From positions 1 to 9,347 of the forward strand of contig PIVQ01000250.1 in assembly GCA_003354055.1 (NCBI GenBank): a stretch of DNA of 9,347 bases, given 5' to 3'. The notes beneath the pieces were generated by a model. That model ran no database searches. It was not told where the DNA came from and saw only the letters and a program-made list of their open reading frames with translations. Both the position numbers and the translations under genes were made by a program. Positions 1 through 6,600 of the stretch are shown in pieces. Source of the DNA: Desulfobacteraceae bacterium. GTDB lineage: Bacteria; Desulfobacterota; Desulfobacteria; Desulfobacterales; Desulfobacteraceae. Numbering within the stretch: position 1 is the first letter of the stretch; every line of letters begins with the position of its first letter.

Positions 1-717
1 CACAGTCTTATTTTGGCCCACGACCTGGTTGATGATGAAATGCAGATTAATGTCCCCAAGCGGGTATTTATCAAAAGAGGAAGCCAGGAACTTGAAGAGA
101 GTCGTTTGAAGGATGAACTTGGAAGCTATCTGGCAGGCCTTCTGGAAAATCAGGAGTACAAACTCAAAGCTTTTCGGGTTCGGGGGCTTGAACCCTATCC
201 GGATGGGAATCTGGAATTGGTTATTGATAAGCCCGGTAGGATTGGGAGCAAAGGTAAGTTCAATCTTCACTACGAGGTTTTTGTGGATGGAATCAAGCAG
301 GATCGCATCAATATCAAAGGGCGGGTAGCTGTTTATAAATCCGTAGTATGTGCTGCCAGAAGTCTGAAAAAAGGGGCGGTTCTGACCTCCGCAGATATCC
401 AGTTTCAAACCATGGATATTTTTGAGATAAACGATGAGTATATGGAAAACCTGGCAGAAGTCGATCAGATGGCCTTGACCATTAATATTGATAAGGGTGA
501 TTGCTTAAAAAGAGGTGTTTTTAAGATCGAACCGATGGTGAAGAAAGGTGATGTTATCAAACTTGTTGCCCGGAAAAACAGACTTTCTATTGTCACGCTG
601 GGGATTTGTCGTGAAGATGGGTATGCAAATAAGCCGGTAATGGTTGAAAATATGAAATCCGGAAAACTGGTGCGTGGCCTTGTAAAAAAGGATGCCACGG
701 TTGAAGTGGTATTTTAG
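1..717 (+). CDS. flgA: FlgA, P-ring assembly chaperone (5'-truncated)
   Basis: FlgA is a periplasmic chaperone that helps FlgI assemble into the P ring around the flagellar rod. The reading frame is open from base 1 (His-Ser-Leu-Ile-Leu...), so the gene enters from the left edge and 238 codons are visible. The TTG at 13 is an unlikely start: FlgA is exported by Sec, and starting there would leave it without a signal peptide. Only the tail of such a peptide may be visible. The visible N-terminal part has the family's beta-rich opening (INVPKRVFIKRG, about residues 18-29). From about residue 115 it enters the SAF-like domain (VVCAARSLKKGAVLTSADI), and the C-terminal FlgA domain runs from about 180 to 238 (KKGDVIKLVARKNRLSIV and a final VKKDATVEVVF). 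Three cysteines are visible, which is somewhat unusual. The TAG stop lies inside the Shine-Dalgarno sequence of flgH, so the two are probably translationally coupled. Identification rests on family pattern and on the flgH-flgI context. Confidence 0.92.
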   Translation, partial: HSLILAHDLVDDEMQINVPKRVFIKRGSQELEESRLKDELGSYLAGLLENQEYKLKAFRVRGLEPYPDGNLELVIDKPGRIGSKGKFNLHYEVFVDGIKQDRINIKGRVAVYKSVVCAARSLKKGAVLTSADIQFQTMDIFEINDEYMENLAEVDQMALTINIDKGDCLKRGVFKIEPMVKKGDVIKLVARKNRLSIVTLGICREDGYANKPVMVENMKSGKLVRGLVKKDATVEVVF

Positions 718-721
718 GAGG
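716..721 (+). promoter_or_regulatory. Shine-Dalgarno of flgH overlapping the flgA stop
   Basis: A perfect AGGAGG lies 4 nt before the flgH ATG at 726. Its first two bases are the last two bases of the flgA TAG stop. This fixes the flgH start and suggests that ribosomes ending flgA re-initiate on flgH. Confidence 0.8.
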
Positions 722-725
722 CAAT

Positions 726-1439
726 ATGGTTAGGAAAATTCAAAAAAAAATGAGAATTATCGGGTTGTGCTGTGTGGTATTATTTTTTACCGGTTGTACA
801 ACCAGCCAGATGCAGACAGGCAATGTTGTCCCTGAGGGAATTTCCGAGAAACCGGCTGTACTACCGGATTATACAGCTGCCCGCCCCGCTGAGGGCTCAT
901 TATGGACAGCCGAAAATCGATTCTTATTTGATGATACCAAAGCTGCTTATGTCGGGGACACGGTTATTGTGGATATTGTGGAAAATTCTTCATCAAAAAT
1001 GGATGTGAATTCGGAAACCGGAAGAAAGACAAACATGGCTGTGGGAACACCAACCTTGAATCTGTTTGGGATGACAACCCAGTTGGGTGGCATTGCCGGG
1101 GGAAATTTGATCAGTACCAGTTTCGAAAACTCCTTTGAAGGAGAAGCGGAAAGTGACAGGCTAGGCCAGGTGACCGCCTCTATTTCAGCACGAATCACCG
1201 AAGTTCTGCCAAACGGAAACCTGAGTGTTTTCGGAAGGCGTGCCATGAAAGTAGACCAGGAGGTTCAGTACATTATTGTTTCCGGAATTATCCGGCCTGA
1301 CGATATCTCCTCAGACAACAGGGTCCAGTCCACATCCCTTGCAGATTCCCGAATTGAATATTACGGTAAAGGAGCCTTGGCTGATAAGCAGAAACCAGGG
1401 TGGGGAACTCGGATTATTGATAACATCTGGCCCTGGTAA
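726..1439 (+). CDS. flgH: FlgH, flagellar L-ring lipoprotein
   Basis: FlgH is the outer-membrane lipoprotein that forms the L ring, the outer bushing through which the flagellar rod passes. The 237-residue product is normal length for the family. It opens with a basic n-region (VRKIQKKMR), a hydrophobic stretch, and a lipobox FFTGC whose cysteine, Cys24, would be lipidated; Thr follows at +2. The conserved core begins at about residue 58 (SLW), followed by NRFLFDDTKAAYVGDTVIV (64-82), the hallmark 'D-x-K-A-x-x-VGD' region. The C terminus carries the family signature GIIRPDDISSDNRVQST, then SRIEYYGKG and a final IIDNIWPW. Start choice is supported by AGGAGG 4 nt upstream. It sits 8 nt after flgA and 15 nt before flgI, clearly in one operon. 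Confidence 0.97.
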   Translation: MVRKIQKKMRIIGLCCVVLFFTGCTTSQMQTGNVVPEGISEKPAVLPDYTAARPAEGSLWTAENRFLFDDTKAAYVGDTVIVDIVENSSSKMDVNSETGRKTNMAVGTPTLNLFGMTTQLGGIAGGNLISTSFENSFEGEAESDRLGQVTASISARITEVLPNGNLSVFGRRAMKVDQEVQYIIVSGIIRPDDISSDNRVQSTSLADSRIEYYGKGALADKQKPGWGTRIIDNIWPW

Positions 1440-1454
1440 TTAGGAGAAACGCAA

Positions 1455-2495
1455 ATGGGACATATGCTTAGAAAAAATAAAGTTCTGTTAACCTTGGTCT
1501 TACTCATGGTGATTATGGCAGGGCCGGTCAACGGGGCAAGAATAAAAGATATGGCAGCCATCAAAGGGGTGCGTTCAAATCAGTTGACCGGATACGGCCT
1601 TGTGGTTGGTCTCAATGGCACAGGAGACGGTAATATTATTTTTACCCGCCAGTCACTGACCAATATGCTAAAAAGAATGAATGTACACTTTGATAAGAGT
1701 CAGATCTCTGTTAAAAATGTGGCAGCTGTCATGGCTACGGCAAGCATTCCGCCCTTTGCCAGAATCGGTGACCGAATCGACATCACGGTCTCGTCGCTTG
1801 GGGATGCCAAAAGCCTGAAAGGGGGCACCCTGCTCATGATGCCCCTTAAAGGAATTGATGGAAATATTTATGCCATTGCCCAGGGCGCGATCAGTCTGGC
1901 CATCCCGGCCGGTGCTGGTGACCGTAACAGTCATTTGCTGACCGCCCGATTGATAAACGGTGCAACCGTGGAGCGAGAAATTCCGTACAACCTTGATGGT
2001 AAGAAAAAGTTGGTATTGTCCTTGTTTCGTCCTGATTTTACAACGGCGAAGCGGGTGGCTGATACCATTAATGCAGCTTTGGGTGAAGGCATTGCCCAAG
2101 CCATTGATGCAAGCGCGATTGGTCTGAATGTTCCTGAAAGTATGCAGAAGATGAATGTGGCGGAATTTATAGCTGATATTGAGAGCCTGGCCGTGATTCC
2201 GGACACCATTGCCAAGGTGGTGATCAATGAGAGAACCGGTACTGTGGTCATTGGTAATGATGTGACCATTTCCGGGGTGGCTATTGCCCACGGGGATTTG
2301 AGTGTGATGATCGATGAGCCCCAGGGAAATGCTCAGCAAGACCAGGCCTACCTGATGGAACTGCCCGGTACATCCACAATCGGTGAGCTTGTAAACGGCC
2401 TCAACTCCCTTGGGGTCAAACCCAGGGACTTGATCAGTATTTTGGAAAGCATAAAGGCGGCAGGCGCCTTGCAGGCCACACTGGAAATTCTATAA
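1455..2495 (+). CDS. flgI: FlgI, flagellar P-ring protein
   Basis: FlgI is the periplasmic P-ring subunit, which forms the peptidoglycan-level bushing of the basal body together with the FlgH ring. The protein is 346 residues, close to the usual length. It has a Sec signal peptide: a basic start (RKNK), a hydrophobic core of about 15 residues, and a probable cleavage near residue 27 (PVNG|ARIKD). The mature N terminus shows the FlgI hallmark ARIKDMAAIKGVRSNQLTGY, followed by GLVVGLNGTGD. Other family segments are VAAVMATASIPPFARIGDRI, SSLGDAKSLKGGTLLMMPL, VVINERTGTVVIG and the C-terminal SIKAAGALQATLEIL. A GGAGA Shine-Dalgarno lies 8 nt before ATG 1455; an in-frame ATG at 1464 is a less well placed alternative. 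Its chaperone FlgA and partner ring FlgH are encoded immediately upstream. Confidence 0.98.
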   Translation: MGHMLRKNKVLLTLVLLMVIMAGPVNGARIKDMAAIKGVRSNQLTGYGLVVGLNGTGDGNIIFTRQSLTNMLKRMNVHFDKSQISVKNVAAVMATASIPPFARIGDRIDITVSSLGDAKSLKGGTLLMMPLKGIDGNIYAIAQGAISLAIPAGAGDRNSHLLTARLINGATVEREIPYNLDGKKKLVLSLFRPDFTTAKRVADTINAALGEGIAQAIDASAIGLNVPESMQKMNVAEFIADIESLAVIPDTIAKVVINERTGTVVIGNDVTISGVAIAHGDLSVMIDEPQGNAQQDQAYLMELPGTSTIGELVNGLNSLGVKPRDLISILESIKAAGALQATLEIL

Positions 2496-2513
2496 CAGGA
2501 CCGGAGGATTGAC

Positions 2514-2816
2514 ATGGAAATAAATAATTTACTTCATAATGTATCCATAAATGATACTTCCGGTAAAAAAACAGAAGAACTTCAAAGGCAGAAAGACCTT
2601 GAAAAAGCCTGCCAGGGGTTTGAGGCCTTTTGGCTTAACTCCATTATGAAAAGCATGAGAGAGACCCTTCCCGGAGACAGTCTGTTTCCGGAGAGTAATG
2701 CATCCGACATCTACGAATCCCTCCATGATCAGCATTTGACGGATAACCTGTCTGAAGGTAAGGAATCCTTAGGCCTGAAAGAATTTTTATACAACCAACT
2801 CAAAGAGGAAATCTAA
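2514..2816 (+). CDS. flgJ: FlgJ-type rod-binding protein, single domain
   Basis: This 100-residue protein matches the N-terminal rod-binding domain of FlgJ, the rod cap that helps assemble the rod in the periplasm. The signature is the segment at residues 32-55, including GFEAFWLNSIMKSMRETLPG (family pattern: FEa-F---mlk-mR-t-p), and a C-terminal half predicted to be helical. It has no signal peptide, as expected for a substrate of the flagellar export apparatus. The C-terminal muramidase (glucosaminidase) domain of enterobacterial FlgJ is missing and the frame stops cleanly, so this is the short family form common in deltaproteobacteria and not a truncation. Peptidoglycan cutting would then need a separate enzyme encoded elsewhere. 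GGAGG at 2503-2507 sits 6 nt before the ATG. It is the last gene of the ring and rod block, followed by a 326-bp non-coding gap. Confidence 0.9.
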   Translation: MEINNLLHNVSINDTSGKKTEELQRQKDLEKACQGFEAFWLNSIMKSMRETLPGDSLFPESNASDIYESLHDQHLTDNLSEGKESLGLKEFLYNQLKEEI

Positions 2817-2869
2817 CCTCTTATTTCCCTTTCTCAGGGGCCTTCAGCCCATCTTTCCATACCTATAGT

Positions 2870-2929
2870 GATTGCCAAAAAAACGTTCCGAAAAACATCA
2901 ATAGAAAGGGCAATCGCCAAAAGGCAAAT
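2870..2929 (+). promoter_or_regulatory. Candidate activator-binding cluster (TTGCC/GGCAA elements)
   Basis: TTGCC at 2872-2876, GGCAA at 2909-2913 and GGCAA at 2923-2927 form both inverted and direct repeats. GATTGCC (2870-2876) is the reverse complement of GGCAATC (2909-2915). ATTGCCAAAA (2871-2880) recurs as ATCGCCAAAA (2913-2922), 42 bp away or about four helical turns. Relative to the inferred start near 3040 the cluster lies at about -170 to -111, a normal range for an NtrC/FlrC-type upstream activating site. The binding protein is unknown; function is inferred from position and symmetry only. Confidence 0.35.
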
Positions 2930-2930
2930 C

Positions 2931-2984
2931 GATTGTAGTATGTGGACTTTCTAACCTAAAGTGGTAGAAAGAAATACTATGATT
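2931..2984. repeat. Long imperfect dyad / hairpin upstream of the flgN promoter
   Basis: The outer arms 2931-2941 (GATTGTAGTAT) and 2974-2984 (ATACTATGATT) pair over 11 positions as RNA, three of them as G-U pairs. After an asymmetric internal loop, the inner arms CTTTCTAACC (2947-2956) and GGTAGAAAG (2963-2971) pair over 9 bp with one bulged A, closing on a TAAAGT loop. No T-tract follows, so a factor-independent terminator is unlikely. Its centre lies about 80 bp upstream of the inferred transcription start. It could be an activator operator, or a structured end of the upstream mRNA. Confidence 0.45.
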
Positions 2985-3013
2985 CCGAAACATATTTTTG
3001 CGATTTACTATAA

Positions 3014-3029
3014 TGGCATAATAGTTGCT
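3014..3029 (+). promoter_or_regulatory. Sigma-54 (RpoN) promoter of flgN-flgK-flgL
   Basis: TGGCATAATAGTTGCT matches the sigma-54 consensus TGGCAC-N5-TTGCW. The invariant GG (3015-3016) and GC (3027-3028) are separated by exactly 10 bp, and the -12 element TTGCT is perfect. Only the C of TGGCAC differs. Taking the C at 3028 as -12 puts transcription start near 3040 and leaves a leader of about 103 nt before flgN. The placement fits the known use of RpoN with NtrC-type activators for mid and late flagellar genes in many proteobacteria. Confidence 0.82.
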
Positions 3030-3050
3030 CTTTATCCTTGGTAATAAAGA

Positions 3051-3059
3051 ATACAGGGA
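3051..3059 (+). promoter_or_regulatory. Candidate CsrA-binding site in the flgN leader
   Basis: ATACAGGGA matches the first nine positions of the published CsrA consensus RUACARGGAUGU exactly; the last three positions do not match. It lies just downstream of the inferred start. Further GGA triplets occur at 3090-3092, 3114-3116 and in the Shine-Dalgarno (3131-3133), allowing bridging by a CsrA dimer. A weak local hairpin (GGAAA 3057-3061 with TTTCC 3065-3069) would place the GGA in a stem and not in the preferred loop, which argues against it. No csrA is visible in the window. Confidence 0.3.
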
Positions 3060-3128
3060 AAAACTTTCCTAACAAGAATAGTCTGAGGCGGATCTAACTG
3101 CTTTATATTATTCGGAGAATAAAGTGCC

Positions 3129-3135
3129 AAGGAGG
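3129..3135 (+). promoter_or_regulatory. Ribosome-binding site of flgN
   Basis: AAGGAGG lies 7 nt before the ATG at 3143. It is a near-perfect anti-16S match, stronger than the site for flgK, and it fixes the flgN start. Confidence 0.8.
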
Positions 3136-3142
3136 CTAAGAT

Positions 3143-3646
3143 ATGGAAAAAGTTGCCTATAAAATTGAAGAGCTACTTCAGGAAAAATTGTCCTGTTACC
3201 GGCAATTGGGTTCAGTATTGGAAAAAGAAAAAGAGGCCATTGCATCCATTGACCTTGATTCTCTATGGCAAAGTGCCAGATACAAAAAAGAGCTGGCCGT
3301 CCGGATTGAAAACCTCAGAGGAAAAATTATTTCAATCATAGAAGAAAAATTGTTGGGTATGGAGATGGATGTCAAATCCTTTTCTCTGGCCTATCTTGTG
3401 AATATCCTGCCCATCTCAAACAAAGCCAAGTCCGGTTTACGGCGGGTTAAGGTTGACATTAATACGGCAAAGGACCGGGTGGTGCAACAGGCCCAATTTA
3501 ACCAAACCCAGGTTCGCAAATACCTCATGGTGGCGGACGACATCATGTCTGTCATCGGTGACAATTCAGCACAGGCGCAATATACAGGCACGGGGATGAT
3601 GCCGGGGCAGAAAAAACAAAATTGCATCTTTAGAGCAGAGGTATAA
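3143..3646 (+). CDS. flgN: FlgN-type export chaperone for FlgK and FlgL
   Basis: FlgN is a small cytoplasmic chaperone that binds the C-terminal helices of FlgK and FlgL and brings them to the flagellar export gate. The 167-residue product is of typical size (about 140-170). It is mostly helical and heptad-like: an amphipathic N-terminal helix (YKIEELLQEKLSCYRQL), then LEKEKEAIASIDLDSL, where FlgN proteins typically carry their 'L--E--AL---D---L' pattern. A middle helix (KKELAVRIENLRGKI) follows, with a long C-terminal helix rich in Gln and Val. The last 20 or so residues (GTGMMPGQKKQ...) look disordered. Sequence conservation in FlgN is poor, so the call rests on this pattern and on position: 3 nt upstream of flgK, which is followed by flgL. 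It is the first gene after the sigma-54 promoter. Two cysteines are present (Cys18 and one near the C terminus). Confidence 0.88.
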   Translation: MEKVAYKIEELLQEKLSCYRQLGSVLEKEKEAIASIDLDSLWQSARYKKELAVRIENLRGKIISIIEEKLLGMEMDVKSFSLAYLVNILPISNKAKSGLRRVKVDINTAKDRVVQQAQFNQTQVRKYLMVADDIMSVIGDNSAQAQYTGTGMMPGQKKQNCIFRAEV

Positions 3647-3649
3647 AAA

Positions 3650-6600
3650 ATGGCCGGCCTGTCTTCCACAATGAATATTGCTAAAACAGCCCTGAGCGCT
3701 CAGCAATACGGGCTGAATGTGACCGGTAACAACATTGCCAATGTCAACAACGAAGACTATAGCATCCAGAACGCACAGCATACCAACAACATCAGCCTTT
3801 CTTATGGGGGGTATCTGCTGGGAACAGGTGTGAATGTGGCCCAGATTGAACAATCCGTTGATCAATTGTTGGAAAACAGGCTCACCGATGAAAAATCAAC
3901 CCTGGCTGCTCTTGAAGAAACTGAATCGTATATGCAGATTATGGAAGGGATCTTTGATGAAAATTCAGATTCCAGCCTGACCAGCGTTCTGAGTGATTAT
4001 TGGGATGCCTGGCATGATCTTGCCGACAATCCTCTGGGGACCGCAGAACGGGTATTGATTTATGAAGCAGGAAAACAGTTGGCTGAACGGTTTAACGCAA
4101 TTGGAACTGATCTGGACGACCTGACCACAGAATTGACCAGTGAGATTCAAGCGTCCATCACAGATATTAATTCCTATACCGGGCAGATCGCTGAACTGAA
4201 TCTTCAAATTTTAAGTGCCGAAGTCAGCGGTACTGCCAATGATTTGAGAGATCAGCGCAATGCCTTAGTGGACGACCTGGGGCAGCTCATCAATGTGGAT
4301 GTGATCTCTCGGGATGACGGAAGCATTATTGTTAATGTAGCCAATGGCGCAACCCTTGTCAATGGTCCAAATAGTCATGAGTTGACTATGGATGAAGGCA
4401 GCGTGATGTGGCAGGGGTCGTCATCCTATGATATCACCGAGGATATTTCTGGAGGGAAACTGGCCGGTTGGCTGGATATGAGAGATACTATTATTCCCGA
4501 ATACCAGGCTGAGGTGAATGAACTGGCTCATGAAATGATTTGGCTTATGAATTATCAGCAATCGCAGGGGACTGGGCTGACATATTACAGTGATGCCCTG
4601 ACGGGTTCATATTCAGTGGATGACAGCGGGTGGCTGTCCAGCTATGACTTTGGGGATAAGATTGACTATACAAATGATGTCAGTGTCTGGATTGAAGATA
4701 CGTCCAGTGCTGAAGCAGAGTTCAGGAACATATTGGTGGACATGGGAATCTCCGAGGCCGGACTGTCTGACTGGTCCGGGACAGCTCCGGGAGCACAAGA
4801 GGTTACTTACCAGCTTACTGTGGTGGATGCCGGAGAAACCGGAGATAAGATAGTCGCCGAGGCAAGCGGTGACAATCTTGCGGAAATCTGGAGTACAACC
4901 TCGGGCGGGGCCACGTCAGCACTTGACAGTATATTGGCGGAACAGACCCTCTCCATTTCCAACACGCCTACGGGTGATCATGAAATCGATATTGCAGATT
5001 CCGGAGGGGATGCCAAACGGTCCGCCGCCTCCATTGTCGAAGCATTAAATCTTATAGACGGGATTGAGGCCTATGCCTCTTCTAATCAGGTCGAGTTTGA
5101 CCTTTCCAACATAGGCAATGCAGATGATGGGGATACGGTAATATATACCGTGTATGTTGACGGGATTGAACATGAACAGAGTTTCATTGTGGATGCTGAC
5201 ACCGGGACGCTTGATGAACAATTTGAAGATTCCCTGGTGGATGCGGCAACTGCCATTAACCAATTGAACGAAGACACGGATCTTTATGCCGACGGACTTT
5301 TGCTGTCCAGTGACAAAGGGGCCACTCTGGGGATCCAGGATTTTGAAGTCCAGGACAACGCCGGCGTGCAGCTGGATACCTTTGCAGATTTTGATAACAC
5401 CGATACCCTTACCTTTACCATTACTACGAACGGGGTCCCCACTACCACCACTGATATTTCCATAAATTTGAGCAGTGTAACCGATACCACGGACCAGGAT
5501 GAAATGTCGGAAACCTTTTATGCCGCTTTGAGTGAAGCCCTTGACGAAGACACCTTTACCGTGGAGCTGGATGAGGCCAATGATGCCGTTCGTATTCGGA
5601 CCTTGGACGGGTCAGATCTCACCATGGAAAATGCAGATGGGGATACAGGCGACAATGCCACCATTGCCCTGACTGCTCTGACCGGTTCCACAACGGCCGG
5701 AATGGCAAACTCCAGTTTTGATTTTATCGCCGCAGCCAATGATTCTGAAACGGTTAATGCCGATACGAACATATCAGACACTCTGGGGTTCTCTGTACCT
5801 TCCCTTACCGTCACCACTATGGCCGGAACCACCTCCTATATTACTGAAGCCTCCTTTACAGCTGCCGGTGCAACCACATCTGCCGCGATTATGGGAACCG
5901 TTACGATTGTCATGGATGACGGGATAGACATCACGTCCGATTCCAAGACAAGTACCGGTCTTTTCGGGACGGCCGGTACCGCAACCACAGGCACCTCCAT
6001 TATTACTTTGGGTGGTGAAGACGGGTTTGATGATTTTACAGCCGGTGAGACTATTTCTTTTGATGTGGACGGAACAGCGATCAGTTACGTCGTGGGCCCC
6101 ACGGCAGCAGGTGGAACAACTGAATCGGCTCTTGCCAATCAGTTGTATACTGAATTGGACGCAACCCTGGCCGCAGCGGATTATACAATTATTCAAAACG
6201 GCAAATCCGTATCCATTCTTAGAATTGACGATTCGGAAGATCCCATAGAAATTACCAACTTCTCTGAAAGCAGCACCGATGATGCAACCCTTGCCGTTTC
6301 CACAGGAGCAGGGGACGGTGCCAATGATCCTGAAAACGGCCTTCTGGAATCCGGTAGTAAATACCGGGATTTTACCACCTCAACCCTCTACGATGATGAG
6401 GCGACCATCTATTGGGAAAAAATGGATTCAGACGGATTGAATACCGGAGTTTCCGGTTTCGTAACTGTTGAAGATGAGGGGACGGTAACGATAACTGAAG
6501 GCAGCACTTCCACCCTTTCCTTTTATGTCGGGGACGGAACCCTGGTGGCCGGCAACACTTTAACCGTAAATACGGATGAAAACGGAGAGCCGGACCCTCT

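Larger units (their letters stand above)
2817..3142 (+). other. Regulatory intergenic region between flgJ and flgN
   Basis: This 326-bp stretch holds no reading frame on either strand that resembles a protein family. The longest candidate I looked at from an ATG (2980) gives only 21 codons and overlaps the promoter. It is more AT-rich than its flanks. Left to right it contains a weak GGGC/GCCC stem with a 5-nt loop (2838-2850), a cluster of TTGCC/GGCAA elements (2870-2929), a long imperfect dyad (2931-2984), a sigma-54 promoter (3014-3029), and a leader of about 100 nt ending in the flgN ribosome-binding site. The layout suggests that flgN-flgK-flgL forms its own regulated transcription unit. 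The anti-sigma factor gene flgM, often found here in relatives, is not visible. Confidence 0.75.

Noticed and set aside
13..717. TTG at 13 as the true start of flgA
   Set aside because: The frame is open further left to the window edge, and a start at 13 would leave the periplasmic FlgA without a signal peptide. The gene is treated as cut by the window.
1668..2339. Antisense frame of 223 codons opposite flgI
   Set aside because: It lies wholly within flgI, has no recognisable family pattern and is rich in His, Asn and Cys as expected from a reverse shadow of coding sequence.
2838..2860. GGGC-CTTCA-GCCC stem after flgJ as a terminator
   Set aside because: Only four base pairs and a short ATCTTTCC tail without a T-run. 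It is too weak to call, although some attenuation before the second promoter would make sense.
2980..3045. Small frame of 21 codons in the flgJ-flgN gap
   Set aside because: It overlaps the sigma-54 promoter and the inferred start, has no Shine-Dalgarno, and does not resemble FlgM or any small protein I know.
5774..6196. Antisense Gly/Cys-rich frame of 140 codons opposite the FlgK insert
   Set aside because: Its composition is explained by complementing Thr/Ala-rich codons of FlgK; nothing else supports it.
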